From a virus, in IMG/VR virus record IMGVR_UViG_3300042502_000251, positions 1 to 33,091 of that record: a DNA stretch of 33,091 nt, one strand, 5' to 3'. Of the stretch, positions 1-8,356 are shown piece after piece. A program made the translations under genes and the position numbers. Under the pieces are notes generated by a model. It was given only the letters and a program-made list of their open reading frames with translations. It did no database searches and was not told where the DNA came from. Position 1 is the stretch's first letter; each line of letters opens with the position of its first letter.

Positions 1-433
1 AAAAGATAAATTAATTATATCAAATAAAAGGTACATAATTAATACAATGACTCCCGAATTAACTACTGGCGAAACTTCCTTTGAGTTGATTTTAGATAAT
101 AGCGAAGCACAACAAGAGGGCAGCGAAATACTACGATTGACAAACATTCAAACGATGACACTTGACAATACAGCGCAATCAATAGAATTGCAGGTATTTA
201 TAAAAGACTTCGATTTGTGGCGGTCAAAAGCTGCGGCTGGTTTCCTAGCAGGGACTTATTCAAGCGGTGGAAATCAATACAAAGATGGACTTTTAAATGT
301 TGCAGTTCCAGCAAATACAACTGGCGTTAATCGAACTGACAATGTATTACTAGAGTACTTTAAAGGCGCAGTTTCAACAACTATTTCAATCCAAATCAAT
401 CAATATGCTTAAACAAATACTAGAAATGCTACA
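1..433. repeat. Terminal near-repeat, copy 1
   Basis: This stretch matches 31332-31764 at a constant offset of 31331. The first 127 bases are identical. The remaining ~306 bases differ at 13 positions by my count, and all but one of the coding differences are silent. After about position 434 the two copies become much less alike. It carries the end of the tail hub gene and the start of a small gene. I infer a circular or terminally redundant genome whose two window ends come from different strain variants. Confidence 0.9.
2..412 (+). CDS. Tail hub-like protein, 5'-truncated fragment (C-terminal part)
   Basis: The reading frame is open from base 2, so the gene is cut by the window edge; the ATG at 47 is internal and not a real start. 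The 136 visible residues match the C-terminus of the complete 836-residue protein at 29233-31743 with a single change (Ile to Val in the EILRL/EVLRL stretch). The fragment ends in a beta-rich, Thr/Asn-rich segment. Its stop overlaps the start of the next small gene. See the full-length copy for function. Identity as the same gene is certain; the role as a distal tail or hub protein is inferred from its place just before the tape measure gene. Confidence 0.9.
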   Translation, partial: KDKLIISNKRYIINTMTPELTTGETSFELILDNSEAQQEGSEILRLTNIQTMTLDNTAQSIELQVFIKDFDLWRSKAAAGFLAGTYSSGGNQYKDGLLNVAVPANTTGVNRTDNVLLEYFKGAVSTTISIQINQYA

Positions 434-539
434 AATAGCAGAGGACTATAAAGGCAACGAGACAATCGAAATTGCAAAGGGAAAATATCAATATACAAAT
501 AATTGGGAATTATTTAAAAAATTATCGAGATGGCAATAG
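405..539 (+). CDS. Small protein between tail hub and tape measure
   Basis: This is a 44-residue ORF starting MLKQILEML. Its ATG overlaps the stop of the upstream tail gene (ATG at 405, stop at 410-412) and its own stop overlaps the start of the tape measure gene (ATG at 530), so the three are probably translationally coupled. The other end of the window (31736-31882) has a homologue in the same place that keeps MLKQILEML and an IEIAKGKY segment although the DNA has diverged. This conservation at protein level argues that it is a real gene. I do not recognise a family; function unknown, possibly tail assembly. Confidence 0.7.
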   Translation: MLKQILEMLQIAEDYKGNETIEIAKGKYQYTNNWELFKKLSRWQ

Positions 540-2386
540 AGAAAGTAATTGATATAAAAGTACAAGGCAATGCAGACGAGGCGGTCGGATCATTACGCAG
601 CCAATTAAGACAAGCGCAGGCGGATGTAGCGGCATTATCTGAAAAGTTTGGAGCGACAAGTCGAGAAGCTGTTGAAGCGGCTAAAAGAGCGGGTCAATTA
701 AAGGATAGAATAGCAGATGCAAAAGCGTTAACCGATGCATTTAATCCGGATGCAAAATTCAAATCTTTATCGGCTTCTCTTGCTGGAGTGGCTGGTGGAT
801 TTGCTGTTGTGCAAGGAGGTATGGCTTTACTAGGTACTGAATCAAAAGAAGTTGAAAAAACACTTTTAAAGGTGCAAGCTGCTATGGCTTTGTCGCAAGG
901 TTTACAAACTATTGGAGAAAGCGTAGATAGTTTTAAACAGTTGGGCGCAGTAGTAAAATCCTATACTATTGTTCAAAGAATAAGCACCGCAGCGCAGGCG
1001 GTTTTTAATGCGGTTATGGCAGCCAATCCGATTGGGGCGGTTGTGGTTGCAGTTACCGCTTTAATTGCTGCGGGTTATGCACTTGTAAAAATGTTTCAAG
1101 CTAGTTCAGAGGAAACAAAAAGATCCGAGCAGGCGCACAAGGCATTAGGCAAAGAATTAAAAAATCAAGTTGAAGCGCAAAAAAATGCAACAATCGAAGC
1201 GGATTTATCTAGAGATGCGCAACTTAAAATGGCAAAGGCTTCGGGCAAAAGTGCGGATGAAATTAGAAAATTATCTGTTGAGTTAGCCAATCAAGAAGTA
1301 GCGCAGAAAATAGCCAATGCACAAACTTTGAGAGCGATTGCGATTGAAGCGATCCGAGTTGCTAATTTAGAGGATGCGAGCGAATCTCAAAAGACATTAG
1401 CAAAGAACGCATTAAAAGAATTTAACGATGCAAACGAAGCGGCAAAGACAGCATTAATAAATAGAAGAAAATTACTAATTGATAATAGGGCTGCTGAATT
1501 GCAGGAGCAAACAGATGCAACTAGAAAGGCAAATGACAAAGCGAATGAGGCAGCAGATAAAAAATCCGAAAAAGAAAAGGAAAAACGCAAAAAAGAACGT
1601 GAAGATTATTTAAAAGATGCCGAAGAATTGCAAGGTTTAATAAATAAATTAGAGCAGAACAGATTAGACAAAGAGGCAGAGGTTAAAAAGAAAGCAGATG
1701 AAATTCAACAAGGTTTAAAAGACAATGCGCTGACTCCTGCACAAAGGTTACAAAAAAAATACGATGAGGAACGAGCAATTTTAGAAGCTGCTCATCAATC
1801 AACTTTATTGCTAGATGCTAAATTTTATACAGACAAAAAAGCATTAGAGGATGCCGACACCGCAAACAAAAAAGAAAATGCAAAATCTCAAGAGCAGATT
1901 GAAAAAGAAAAAGCGCAAGCACGTGAGCAATATTTAGCAGCAGGGGCAAACACTTTAAAACAAGCTGCCTCATTGTTAGGAGAGGCAACCGGAGCAGGAA
2001 AAGCGTTGGCAATAGCGGCAACAACAATCGATACTTATCAAAGTGCAACCGCAGCTTATAAATCTCTTGCAGGTATTCCAGTAGTTGGACCAGCATTGGG
2101 AGGTATTGCGGCAGGGGTGGCAGTTGCATCGGGATTAGCAAACGTTAAAAAGATATTATCAGTAAAAGTTCCTGGAGGCGGAGGCGGTGGTGGTAACGTT
2201 CCAAGTGGAGGAGGCGCATCAAGCGCACCACAATTCAACGTCGTAGGTAATAGCGGAGTCAATCAATTAGCTGGTATAATGGCAACGAATGAACAAACGC
2301 CCGTTAAGGCTTACGTAGTTCCGAGCGATGTTACAACTGGGCAATCACTAGATCGTAACATCATTCGAAACGCCTCTCTAGGATAA
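530..2386 (+). CDS. Tail tape measure protein (allele 1)
   Basis: At 618 residues this protein would set tail length and probably take part in DNA ejection. It opens with a KVIDIKV segment and a long Ala/Lys/Gln-rich helical region. Hydrophobic stretches lie at about residues 83-102, 158-188 and 486-540, a charged coiled-coil region (many KEKEKRKKE-type runs) lies at about 330-475, and a Gly-rich linker at about 547-562. These are typical tape measure traits. Using the usual ~0.15 nm per residue, it implies a siphovirus-like tail of roughly 90 nm (inference). It overlaps the preceding 44-residue gene by 10 bases. A different allele starts at 31867 in the corresponding position, so this locus varies between strains. 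Confidence 0.85.
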   Translation: MAIEKVIDIKVQGNADEAVGSLRSQLRQAQADVAALSEKFGATSREAVEAAKRAGQLKDRIADAKALTDAFNPDAKFKSLSASLAGVAGGFAVVQGGMALLGTESKEVEKTLLKVQAAMALSQGLQTIGESVDSFKQLGAVVKSYTIVQRISTAAQAVFNAVMAANPIGAVVVAVTALIAAGYALVKMFQASSEETKRSEQAHKALGKELKNQVEAQKNATIEADLSRDAQLKMAKASGKSADEIRKLSVELANQEVAQKIANAQTLRAIAIEAIRVANLEDASESQKTLAKNALKEFNDANEAAKTALINRRKLLIDNRAAELQEQTDATRKANDKANEAADKKSEKEKEKRKKEREDYLKDAEELQGLINKLEQNRLDKEAEVKKKADEIQQGLKDNALTPAQRLQKKYDEERAILEAAHQSTLLLDAKFYTDKKALEDADTANKKENAKSQEQIEKEKAQAREQYLAAGANTLKQAASLLGEATGAGKALAIAATTIDTYQSATAAYKSLAGIPVVGPALGGIAAGVAVASGLANVKKILSVKVPGGGGGGGNVPSGGGASSAPQFNVVGNSGVNQLAGIMATNEQTPVKAYVVPSDVTTGQSLDRNIIRNASLG

Positions 2387-2412
2387 AAGTTTATAACAAA
2401 ATAATTTAATTC

Positions 2413-2419
2413 AGTCTTA
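2413..2419 (+). promoter_or_regulatory. AGTCTTA start-context motif
   Basis: AGTCTTA ends exactly 5 nt before the ATG at 2425. The same heptamer at the same spacing precedes the genes at 5218 and 26412. It may be a translation-initiation element or part of a late promoter; function unproven. Confidence 0.4.
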
Positions 2420-2424
2420 AAGAT

Positions 2425-3516
2425 ATGCAAACGTACAAAGTAGTATTAAACGAAAATGATGAAAGCGGAATTTACGCAATTTCTCTAGTGGATGATCCAG
2501 CCACAAAGGAACTTTTTATTTCACTTAGTGCAGAGCAAACAGATATACAACTTACAACGGCAAATGAGGAGAAAAGAATTGTAGTTGGGCCGGTATTAAT
2601 TCCAAACCAACTAATAATGAGAAACGATCCCGATGGAGGGGAGCCTTTTAACATTATGTTTGAAGCAGAAACGATTGCAGAAATTCACGAAAAGTTCATT
2701 AAAAATGGATTTCAAAATAATTCAACCATTGAACACGATGGGAAATTTATTGAGGATGTAACATTTACCGAAACGTGGATAAAGGAGGACGACGTACACG
2801 ATAAGTCGGTTTTATACGGATTTAAGCACCCGATTGGAACTTTGTACGGAATGCAAAAAATAAACAATGACGAGGTTTGGAACGATTATATTAAAACTGG
2901 AAAAGTTAAAGGCTTTTCAATCGATGGTACAAAATTCGGATTAGAGAAAATTAATTTAAATACTAACTATATGAATCTAGAAGCGATTGCAAATGCAATT
3001 AAAGAGGGGTTTGCAGCGATAAAATTATCGAGCGATAACCCAGCACCCGAAGTGGTGGATGTAAAACTAGCCCAAATGAAACTTAGCGATGGAGTTACAG
3101 TTTTAGAGGCAGAGAGTTTTGAAGCTGGTCAAGAGGTTGTTATTGTAGCCGAAGATGGCACGACTACTCCTGCTCCAGTTGGCGAACACGAATTAGAAGA
3201 CGGAAACGTTTTGATAATTACAGAAGCGGGAATTATCGCTGAAATCAGAGTTAAGGAAATGGAAGCTGAAGAAGTGGAAATGAGTAACGATGCAAAATTT
3301 GAGGCGTTAATCAAAACAATCGTAATGAACCTTTCTTCGGAAGTGGCTAAACAAATGAATGACTTGAAAGTTGAATTGAAAGCCGAAATTTCAGAAGCTA
3401 AAGAAATCCAACTTAGCGCAAGCACAAAAGCAAAACCAGAGGTTAAAGAATCAAAACCTTTCGAGGCGATGACAGCTTTGGAGCGACACAGAGAAATCAA
3501 AAAACAATTAAAATAA
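2425..3516 (+). CDS. Head maturation protease (XkdF-like) with C-terminal scaffold-like region
   Basis: This is a 363-residue protein. Residues ~50-175 look like the XkdF-type phage serine protease: VGPVLIPNQ, then a His in TIEHDG (H104) and a Ser in KGFSIDG (S165) as likely catalytic residues. This protease processes the prohead before DNA packaging. The rest, from about residue 183, is acidic and helical (Glu/Lys/Ala-rich), as in scaffolding domains, and ends with a basic REIKKQLK tail. An in-frame ATG at 2971 could give a separate scaffold. The gene lies directly before the capsid gene, the expected protease-scaffold-capsid order. I am confident of the protease type and less sure of the scaffold part. 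Confidence 0.8.
   Translation: MQTYKVVLNENDESGIYAISLVDDPATKELFISLSAEQTDIQLTTANEEKRIVVGPVLIPNQLIMRNDPDGGEPFNIMFEAETIAEIHEKFIKNGFQNNSTIEHDGKFIEDVTFTETWIKEDDVHDKSVLYGFKHPIGTLYGMQKINNDEVWNDYIKTGKVKGFSIDGTKFGLEKINLNTNYMNLEAIANAIKEGFAAIKLSSDNPAPEVVDVKLAQMKLSDGVTVLEAESFEAGQEVVIVAEDGTTTPAPVGEHELEDGNVLIITEAGIIAEIRVKEMEAEEVEMSNDAKFEALIKTIVMNLSSEVAKQMNDLKVELKAEISEAKEIQLSASTKAKPEVKESKPFEAMTALERHREIKKQLK
2971..3516 (+). other. Possible internal start giving a separate scaffold protein
   Basis: An in-frame ATG at 2971 (residue 183, MNLEAIANAI) follows an AT-rich stretch and lies exactly where the protease-like region ends and the helical scaffold-like region begins. Independent translation would give a 181-residue scaffold, as with lambda Nu3 inside gene C. 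This is inferred from architecture only; there is no Shine-Dalgarno to test. Confidence 0.3.
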
Positions 3517-3535
3517 CAACTAAAAACTAAAAAAA

Positions 3536-4555
3536 ATGGCAATAAGCTATACACCAGTAGACATTAGAGGGGTTGCAGTAGAACCAATCCTTGAGGAAGT
3601 ATTATTCGCAAATAAAACTATTAGCGATGGGTACGTAACATTTAACGACAACATCAAAGCAGGTACAATCTTTACAGAGGCTGGAGTTGACGTAACAGCA
3701 CAACTTTATACAGGAAGTGCTTTGAGTTCAAGCGGATCAATCAACATTACAGACCGTACAATCACACCTACAAAATTAGAGTACAAGCAAACATTCTTAC
3801 AAGAGGCTTTGCGTTCATCTAGATTTAACCGTTCAATGAATCCTGGAGCGTTTAACATCGAATCAAGCGAGTTTGCTTCAACTGTTTTGGCAATGGTAGG
3901 ACCAAACGTTTCACAAGATGCTGAAAACATTTTTTGGGGTGGTATTACAAGCACAACAAAAACCGCAATCGCTGCATTAACTCCAGGATCAGGACAAGGT
4001 TCAATGACTGCTGCAACACAAACTGCGGTTGCTGCCTTAACTGCTGGCTTAGTAGATGGGGTATTTGCAAAAGTACTTTACGATAACGCTGCGGTTGGTG
4101 GTTATATCAAAGTAACTGGAACAACGGTTACTGCTGCAAATATTGCAGGAGAAATGGCGAAAATCTTTGCTGCTATTCCTGCTGAAAACTTAGAAGATAC
4201 AGTTAGCCCAACAGTTATCTACTGCCCTAGAGCGTGGAAACAACTTTGCTACAACGCTAACAATGCGGTTGGTGCTGCACAACAAGTAAACTTTGCAATT
4301 ACTGGCGATAACTTCAATACTGCAAAAGTTTACTACAACGGAGTTGAATTGTTATTTGTACCTGCACCTAACAACTTGATGGCTTACGCTCAAAGAAAAG
4401 CGGCAGTATCTTGGAATACAGATTTACTTGATGACGTAAACAGATTTGAAGTAGGTAAATTGGTAAACGATGGCGATGTTCAATTTGTAAGATCAATCTA
4501 CACATTGGCAGCTAACGTTGGTCAAGCTACAAAAGGAGTACTTTACGGAGGATAA
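3536..4555 (+). CDS. Major capsid protein
   Basis: This 339-residue protein follows the head protease gene after 19 bases and is followed at once by a strong terminator, as expected for a very highly expressed gene. It begins PVDIRGVAVEPILEEVLF and has the mixed alpha/beta, Ala/Thr-rich composition of Bacteroidota phage capsid proteins, probably HK97 fold. It forms the icosahedral shell. The TCC/TCA/AAC/GCT-type codons are more C-rich than in neighbouring genes, consistent with high expression. The assignment rests on position, size and sequence style rather than on a catalytic motif. Confidence 0.85.
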   Translation: MAISYTPVDIRGVAVEPILEEVLFANKTISDGYVTFNDNIKAGTIFTEAGVDVTAQLYTGSALSSSGSINITDRTITPTKLEYKQTFLQEALRSSRFNRSMNPGAFNIESSEFASTVLAMVGPNVSQDAENIFWGGITSTTKTAIAALTPGSGQGSMTAATQTAVAALTAGLVDGVFAKVLYDNAAVGGYIKVTGTTVTAANIAGEMAKIFAAIPAENLEDTVSPTVIYCPRAWKQLCYNANNAVGAAQQVNFAITGDNFNTAKVYYNGVELLFVPAPNNLMAYAQRKAAVSWNTDLLDDVNRFEVGKLVNDGDVQFVRSIYTLAANVGQATKGVLYGG

Positions 4556-4564
4556 GAAGTAACT

Positions 4565-4592
4565 AGGGCGGTTTAGTTACCGCCCTTATTTT
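4565..4592 (+). terminator. Intrinsic terminator after the capsid gene
   Basis: There is a perfect 8-bp stem, AGGGCGGT at 4565-4572 and ACCGCCCT at 4579-4586, with the loop TTAGTT. It is followed by the T-rich sequence TATTTT. It lies 10 bases after the capsid stop and would limit read-through from the capsid gene. Confidence 0.85.
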
Positions 4593-4605
4593 AAAATATA
4601 TTATT

Positions 4606-5136
4606 ATGGCATATTGTCCTATCACAGCGGGGAGGCTTTTAAATAATTGTAAGAACCAAAGAGGGGGAATCAAAAACCTATACTTTGCGAATTACGATTC
4701 TTATGGTTTTGTAGTAGCTGCGCAAGCGGTTACCGATTTGGGAACTTTAGACGAAGTTTTTAAATATGAAGTAAAAGCAACTACCAACGCATTAACAGAA
4801 ACTGGCACAAGTTCAGAAGATAACGGAACTTATTTAGTTGCTCAATCTTTGGCGGTTACGCTTCCAAAATTGGCGGCAGACTTACAAGCGCAAGTACAAT
4901 TAATTTGCCAAGGCAGACCTTTTGTATTTGTTGAAGATTACAACGGTAATATTCACTTAGTTGGATTGACTAACGGAACGATGAGCAACTGTACAAAAGT
5001 AACAGGAGCAGCGGGTGGAGATTTATCAGGTTACACTTTGACAGTAGCTGCTGAAGAGGGTTCATTATCTCCATTTTTAGATAATACCACAAAAGCTGAA
5101 TTGTTAACTTTTGTATCTGCAACTGTTGTTTCTTAA
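4606..5136 (+). CDS. Putative major tail (tube) protein
   Basis: This is a 176-residue, beta-rich protein with few charged residues. Its features include a GTYLVAQSLAVTLP segment, an IHLVGLTNGTM turn, and a late SGYTLTVAAEEGSLSPFL segment that resembles tail tube proteins. It sits alone between two strong terminators (4565-4592 and 5159-5185), like the capsid gene before it, which suggests a separately tuned, abundant structural transcript. The tail tube is the most abundant tail protein and no better candidate exists in the window. I cannot exclude another virion protein such as a head decoration protein. Confidence 0.55.
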   Translation: MAYCPITAGRLLNNCKNQRGGIKNLYFANYDSYGFVVAAQAVTDLGTLDEVFKYEVKATTNALTETGTSSEDNGTYLVAQSLAVTLPKLAADLQAQVQLICQGRPFVFVEDYNGNIHLVGLTNGTMSNCTKVTGAAGGDLSGYTLTVAAEEGSLSPFLDNTTKAELLTFVSATVVS

Positions 5137-5158
5137 ATTTTAGCTTAACTTACTACTT

Positions 5159-5185
5159 AAACCCATCTTAATTGATGGGTTTTTT
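5159..5185 (+). terminator. Intrinsic terminator
   Basis: A perfect 9-bp stem, AAACCCATC at 5159-5167 and GATGGGTTT at 5174-5182, has the loop TTAATT and runs into six T residues (5180-5185). It ends the transcript of the putative tail tube gene. Confidence 0.9.
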
Positions 5186-5205
5186 GTTACAAATCGATAT
5201 ATTTT

Positions 5206-5212
5206 AGTCTTA
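5206..5212 (+). promoter_or_regulatory. AGTCTTA start-context motif
   Basis: AGTCTTA ends 5 nt before the ATG at 5218, as at 2413 and 26400. Here the shared block is longer: TTTTAGTCTTAT, then TAGTATGA. Confidence 0.4.
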
Positions 5213-5217
5213 TTAGT

Positions 5218-5526
5218 ATGATAGTCTTTTCAGTAGCAACAAATCACACGTTTAAATGTATTCCATCTTACTATAATGGTGGGGAAATTGTCTTTAATTT
5301 ACGTGATGAACTTAAAAATATTACCTATTCAATCGAATATGATAATGTTTTTTATCAAAACTTTCAATTAATAATCACATTTTCGGATTTTCAGACCATC
5401 GAGGGGCAGAGTTTTGAGTGTACAATACTCGAAAATGACGCAATTACGTACAGAGGCAAGGCTTATGTTACTGCTCAAACAGATCTAGAAAACTATGAAA
5501 TGAATAACGGGATTTTAAAAGTATAA
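5218..5526 (+). CDS. Small unknown protein before portal
   Basis: This is a 102-residue protein, beta-rich (FSVATNHTFKC, then IVFNLRDELKN, then an EGQSFECTILEN turn). It starts after the terminator at 5159-5185, with an AGTCTTA motif 5 nt before its ATG. Its stop is 2 bases before the portal start, so the two genes are co-transcribed and probably coupled. Its size and place suggest a small structural or connector protein, but I recognise no family. Confidence 0.65.
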   Translation: MIVFSVATNHTFKCIPSYYNGGEIVFNLRDELKNITYSIEYDNVFYQNFQLIITFSDFQTIEGQSFECTILENDAITYRGKAYVTAQTDLENYEMNNGILKV

Positions 5527-5528
5527 AA

Positions 5529-7436
5529 ATGGCTAATAAACCAACGCAAAGAGTATTCGAAATTCAATTATCAAACTACATTCGCCCAGAAATTAAAGAA
5601 GTTCAGGGCAAAAAGTGGGTATTGAATGGGCGAAATAACGAATTTTACAAAACGATTATTGATGCTTACAACGGATCAACTACAAATAGTGCAATCATTG
5701 ATAGTTATGCCAATTTCATTTACGGAAAAGGGATTAATTCCAACGAAAAGTTAACTAAGCCAAAGGAGTGGAGCGCATTAAACACCATATTTGATAAAAA
5801 GGAATTAAGAAAAATTTGTAAAGATTTTGAAATGTTTGGCGAGGCTTCGGTTGAAGTAAAATACTTGAATAATGAAGTCCGAAAAGTTTACCATATTGCC
5901 AAAGAAAGGGTTGCTCCCGAAGTAGCCAACGAGGATGGCGATATTACTGGATATTGGTATTCTTATGATTTTTCAAATGTGCAAAAATACAAGCCCGAGC
6001 GTTATGATGCTTTTGGTTTTGGAAGCGGTGGCGGAGAGCGTTCAGAAATTTATATTATTAGAGATTACCAAGTCGGACAATTTTACTATTCTAACCCTAG
6101 TTATGTAAGTGGTTTAAGTTGGGCAAAATTTGAGGAGGAATTTCAAAACTATTGTATTAAGCATATACAAAACGGTTTATCTTTTGGGTATATTATAAAT
6201 ATGAACGCTGGAGTTCAAGCCAGTGAGATTGAAATAATGGAAAGCACTCGGAGAATTAGAGAGAATTTAACAGGTTCAAATAAAGCTGGGAATTTCTTTT
6301 TAAATTGGAACGACAACAAAGATAGTGAGATTACAATAACCGCTTTGGAAGTTAGCGAGGCGCACAAACAATATGAGTACCTAACTGCTGAAGCTAGGCA
6401 ACAACTTTGCACCGCTCACAAACTTACTTCTCCTATGTTGGTAGGTATTAAAGAGGCAAGCGGATTTAGTTCAAACGCTGAGGAGATAAAAGTCGGATTT
6501 GCCGAGTTAATGATTAACGTTATAACACCAAAGCAAGAAATTATTTTGGATGGTTTGATGGAAATACTAGCGGCAAACGGTATTAGTTTAGATTTACAAT
6601 TTGAAAGTTTGAGAAGTGAGCAGGTTGCTGCAAATGTTTTAGACCAAACCGACAAAGGTAGTTCGGATGCTGCGGTTTCTTACAACGGGGCGCAGATTGC
6701 TAGTGCGATTGATATTTTTGCAAAGGTAAAAGAGGGCATTTTGACTACCGAACAAGCGATAGTTTTCCTAGTTCAATTCTTAAACATTCCTGCAAGCGTG
6801 GCGCAGGCGTTATTCACGCAACAAAGCGCAGCAGTTACGCAATTATCCTCACACGACTTTTCAGATTTAGGAGAGGACATAGATTTAAACGAGTGGGAGT
6901 TGGTTAGTTCCGATCCAGTTGACTACGATAAAGAAAAGGAGAGAGATGCCGAGATGGAAAGGTTAAACGCAACAACCGTTAAATTGATGAACGTTGCAAT
7001 GGAAGCGGTTAGCACTGGAACTGCACGAACTAAAAGCGTTTCCGAGCAAGACACAAAGTTATACATTACACGTTACAGATATAGCGGCAACCCAAATCCA
7101 GAACGAGAGTTTTGTAAGGCAATGATGAAAGCAAAAAAACTTTACAGAAAAGAGGACATCGAGTTAATGAGCCAAAGAAATGTCAATCCTGGATTTGGAA
7201 TGCGACCTGATCCAAATAAGCCTTACGATATATTCCTTTGGAAAGGTGGAGGTTTACTTTCAGATGCTTTCCCTTTTGGAACGTGCAAACATTTTTGGGT
7301 ACGTGAGATGTACAGAAAAATTGGAACGGGGAAAAATACCGCGGCACAACCATCAACTCCAGCAGATGTAAGAAAAGCGGGAGAGATAGCACCAACCAAC
7401 CCACAAAAAGTCTATATCGCGCCTCACGATATGTAA
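5529..7436 (+). CDS. Portal protein with extra MuF-like C-terminal region
   Basis: The portal is the dodecameric ring through which DNA enters the head. Of the 635 residues, the first ~420 look like a portal: an early YANFIYGKGI segment, a stem-like region at ~200-330, and a QQLCTAHKLTSPMLVGI stretch typical of portals that cross the head vertex. After ~510 comes an extra region with RYRYSGNP, an FCKAMMKAKKLYRK helix and a late GTCKHFW motif near residue 585. It recalls head-morphogenesis (MuF-type) domains with conserved Cys/His. So this could be a natural portal-minor head protein fusion. Portal is likely; the C-terminal assignment is tentative. Confidence 0.8.
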   Translation: MANKPTQRVFEIQLSNYIRPEIKEVQGKKWVLNGRNNEFYKTIIDAYNGSTTNSAIIDSYANFIYGKGINSNEKLTKPKEWSALNTIFDKKELRKICKDFEMFGEASVEVKYLNNEVRKVYHIAKERVAPEVANEDGDITGYWYSYDFSNVQKYKPERYDAFGFGSGGGERSEIYIIRDYQVGQFYYSNPSYVSGLSWAKFEEEFQNYCIKHIQNGLSFGYIINMNAGVQASEIEIMESTRRIRENLTGSNKAGNFFLNWNDNKDSEITITALEVSEAHKQYEYLTAEARQQLCTAHKLTSPMLVGIKEASGFSSNAEEIKVGFAELMINVITPKQEIILDGLMEILAANGISLDLQFESLRSEQVAANVLDQTDKGSSDAAVSYNGAQIASAIDIFAKVKEGILTTEQAIVFLVQFLNIPASVAQALFTQQSAAVTQLSSHDFSDLGEDIDLNEWELVSSDPVDYDKEKERDAEMERLNATTVKLMNVAMEAVSTGTARTKSVSEQDTKLYITRYRYSGNPNPEREFCKAMMKAKKLYRKEDIELMSQRNVNPGFGMRPDPNKPYDIFLWKGGGLLSDAFPFGTCKHFWVREMYRKIGTGKNTAAQPSTPADVRKAGEIAPTNPQKVYIAPHDM

Positions 7437-7454
7437 CCTACAAAAAAAAGTATT

Positions 7455-7973
7455 ATGAATATTTGGCTTAGAGAAAATGAACTGACAAAAAACACCTTAC
7501 TCGGTGGCAATATTGATATTGATTTATATATCCCTTGTATAGCAGATGCACAACGCACACGATTGGAGGAAATTTTAGGTGAAACACTATTTAATAAAAT
7601 TGATGTTGACTTCGGAAATGACGATTTAAGCGGTTTATATCTTACTTTGTTTGATGATTATATAAAACCATTTTTAATACATCAGAGCGCAGTAGAATAT
7701 CTTTTGGTGGGTGCTTATAAGATTACTAATAACGGGATTTATAAAACACAACCCGAAAACACTGCGGCAGTTGATAAAACGGAAGTAGATTATTTAGTAA
7801 ATAACCAAAGATTAAAAGCCGAAATGTATCAAGGTAGGTTAGAGCGATGGTTAATGCTTAACGAATTACCAGAATATTTAAGCGCAGATAGTCAAATCGT
7901 GCCTCCAGTTTACAACAAAAGTAGTATTTTAAATAGATGGTACTTTTTAGATCCGAATAACAACTATTTTTAA
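7455..7973 (+). CDS. Head-tail adaptor-like protein
   Basis: This is a 172-residue, mainly helical protein following the portal. The N-terminal segment (NIDIDLYIPCIADAQ) followed by a FLIHQSAVEYLL helix resembles the small adaptor/connector family common in Bacteroidota phages next to portals (DUF6712-like, recalled from general knowledge). Such proteins sit under the portal ring and join head to tail. Position and secondary structure fit; there is no catalytic motif to confirm it. Confidence 0.6.
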   Translation: MNIWLRENELTKNTLLGGNIDIDLYIPCIADAQRTRLEEILGETLFNKIDVDFGNDDLSGLYLTLFDDYIKPFLIHQSAVEYLLVGAYKITNNGIYKTQPENTAAVDKTEVDYLVNNQRLKAEMYQGRLERWLMLNELPEYLSADSQIVPPVYNKSSILNRWYFLDPNNNYF

Positions 7974-7974
7974 A

Positions 7975-8109
7975 ATGAGAAAAGTAGACAAAAGAACAGA
8001 GGACAATATAAAAAAATTACAAAAGTATTTATCAAATGAAAACAGTAAATTTCACGCACAAACGAGGGGATACATTTTACCAAACACCGATAAACATAAA
8101 GGTAAATAA
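7975..8109 (+). CDS. Possible small basic protein
   Basis: This 44-codon ORF starts MRKVDKRTED one base after the adaptor stop. It is very basic and overlaps the start of the next gene (8036) by 74 bases in another frame. The close spacing favours a real start, but the second half lies in the coding sequence of the next gene, which looks much more protein-like. The first 20 codons might act as a leader that couples translation to the gene at 8036. Doubtful. Confidence 0.3.
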   Translation: MRKVDKRTEDNIKKLQKYLSNENSKFHAQTRGYILPNTDKHKGK

Positions 8110-8356
8110 CGTTGATCTCGATTTAACGGGTGCAGTTATTTTGATGCAACTTCGAAAAGAGGCGGGAGGCGTTATTGCATTAACTCCCGATTTAACGATA
8201 ACCGATGCAGTTGGTGGGGATTTTCAAATTGATGAGCAAATTATAAATATTCCTGCGTGCACTTATCAATACGATATACAGATAACTTTAGCGGACGATA
8301 CGGTTGTAACGTGGATTAGTGGATTGTTTATTATTAACGACGATATTTCAAGATAA
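8036..8356 (+). CDS. Small beta-rich virion protein (baseplate/fibre attachment-like)
   Basis: At 106 residues it begins with HKRGDTFYQTPINIKV, continues with a LTGAVILMQLRKEAGG beta strand pair, and ends with a TYQYDIQITLAD segment. This resembles the N-terminal domain of BppU-type baseplate proteins that attach receptor-binding proteins. The last base of its stop codon is also the first base of the fibre ATG at 8356, so the two are coupled. I infer it helps mount the fibre; the family link is only by pattern. Confidence 0.6.
   Translation: MKTVNFTHKRGDTFYQTPINIKVNNVDLDLTGAVILMQLRKEAGGVIALTPDLTITDAVGGDFQIDEQIINIPACTYQYDIQITLADDTVVTWISGLFIINDDISR

Noticed and set aside
47-412. Independent 121-residue gene at the window start
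   Set aside because: The frame is open from base 2 and matches the interior of the 836-residue tail protein, so it is a truncated fragment.
1818-2262. Minus-strand frames opposite the tape measure gene, Leu/Pro-rich
   Set aside because: Artefacts of Gln/Lys/Gly-rich coding sequence on the other strand.
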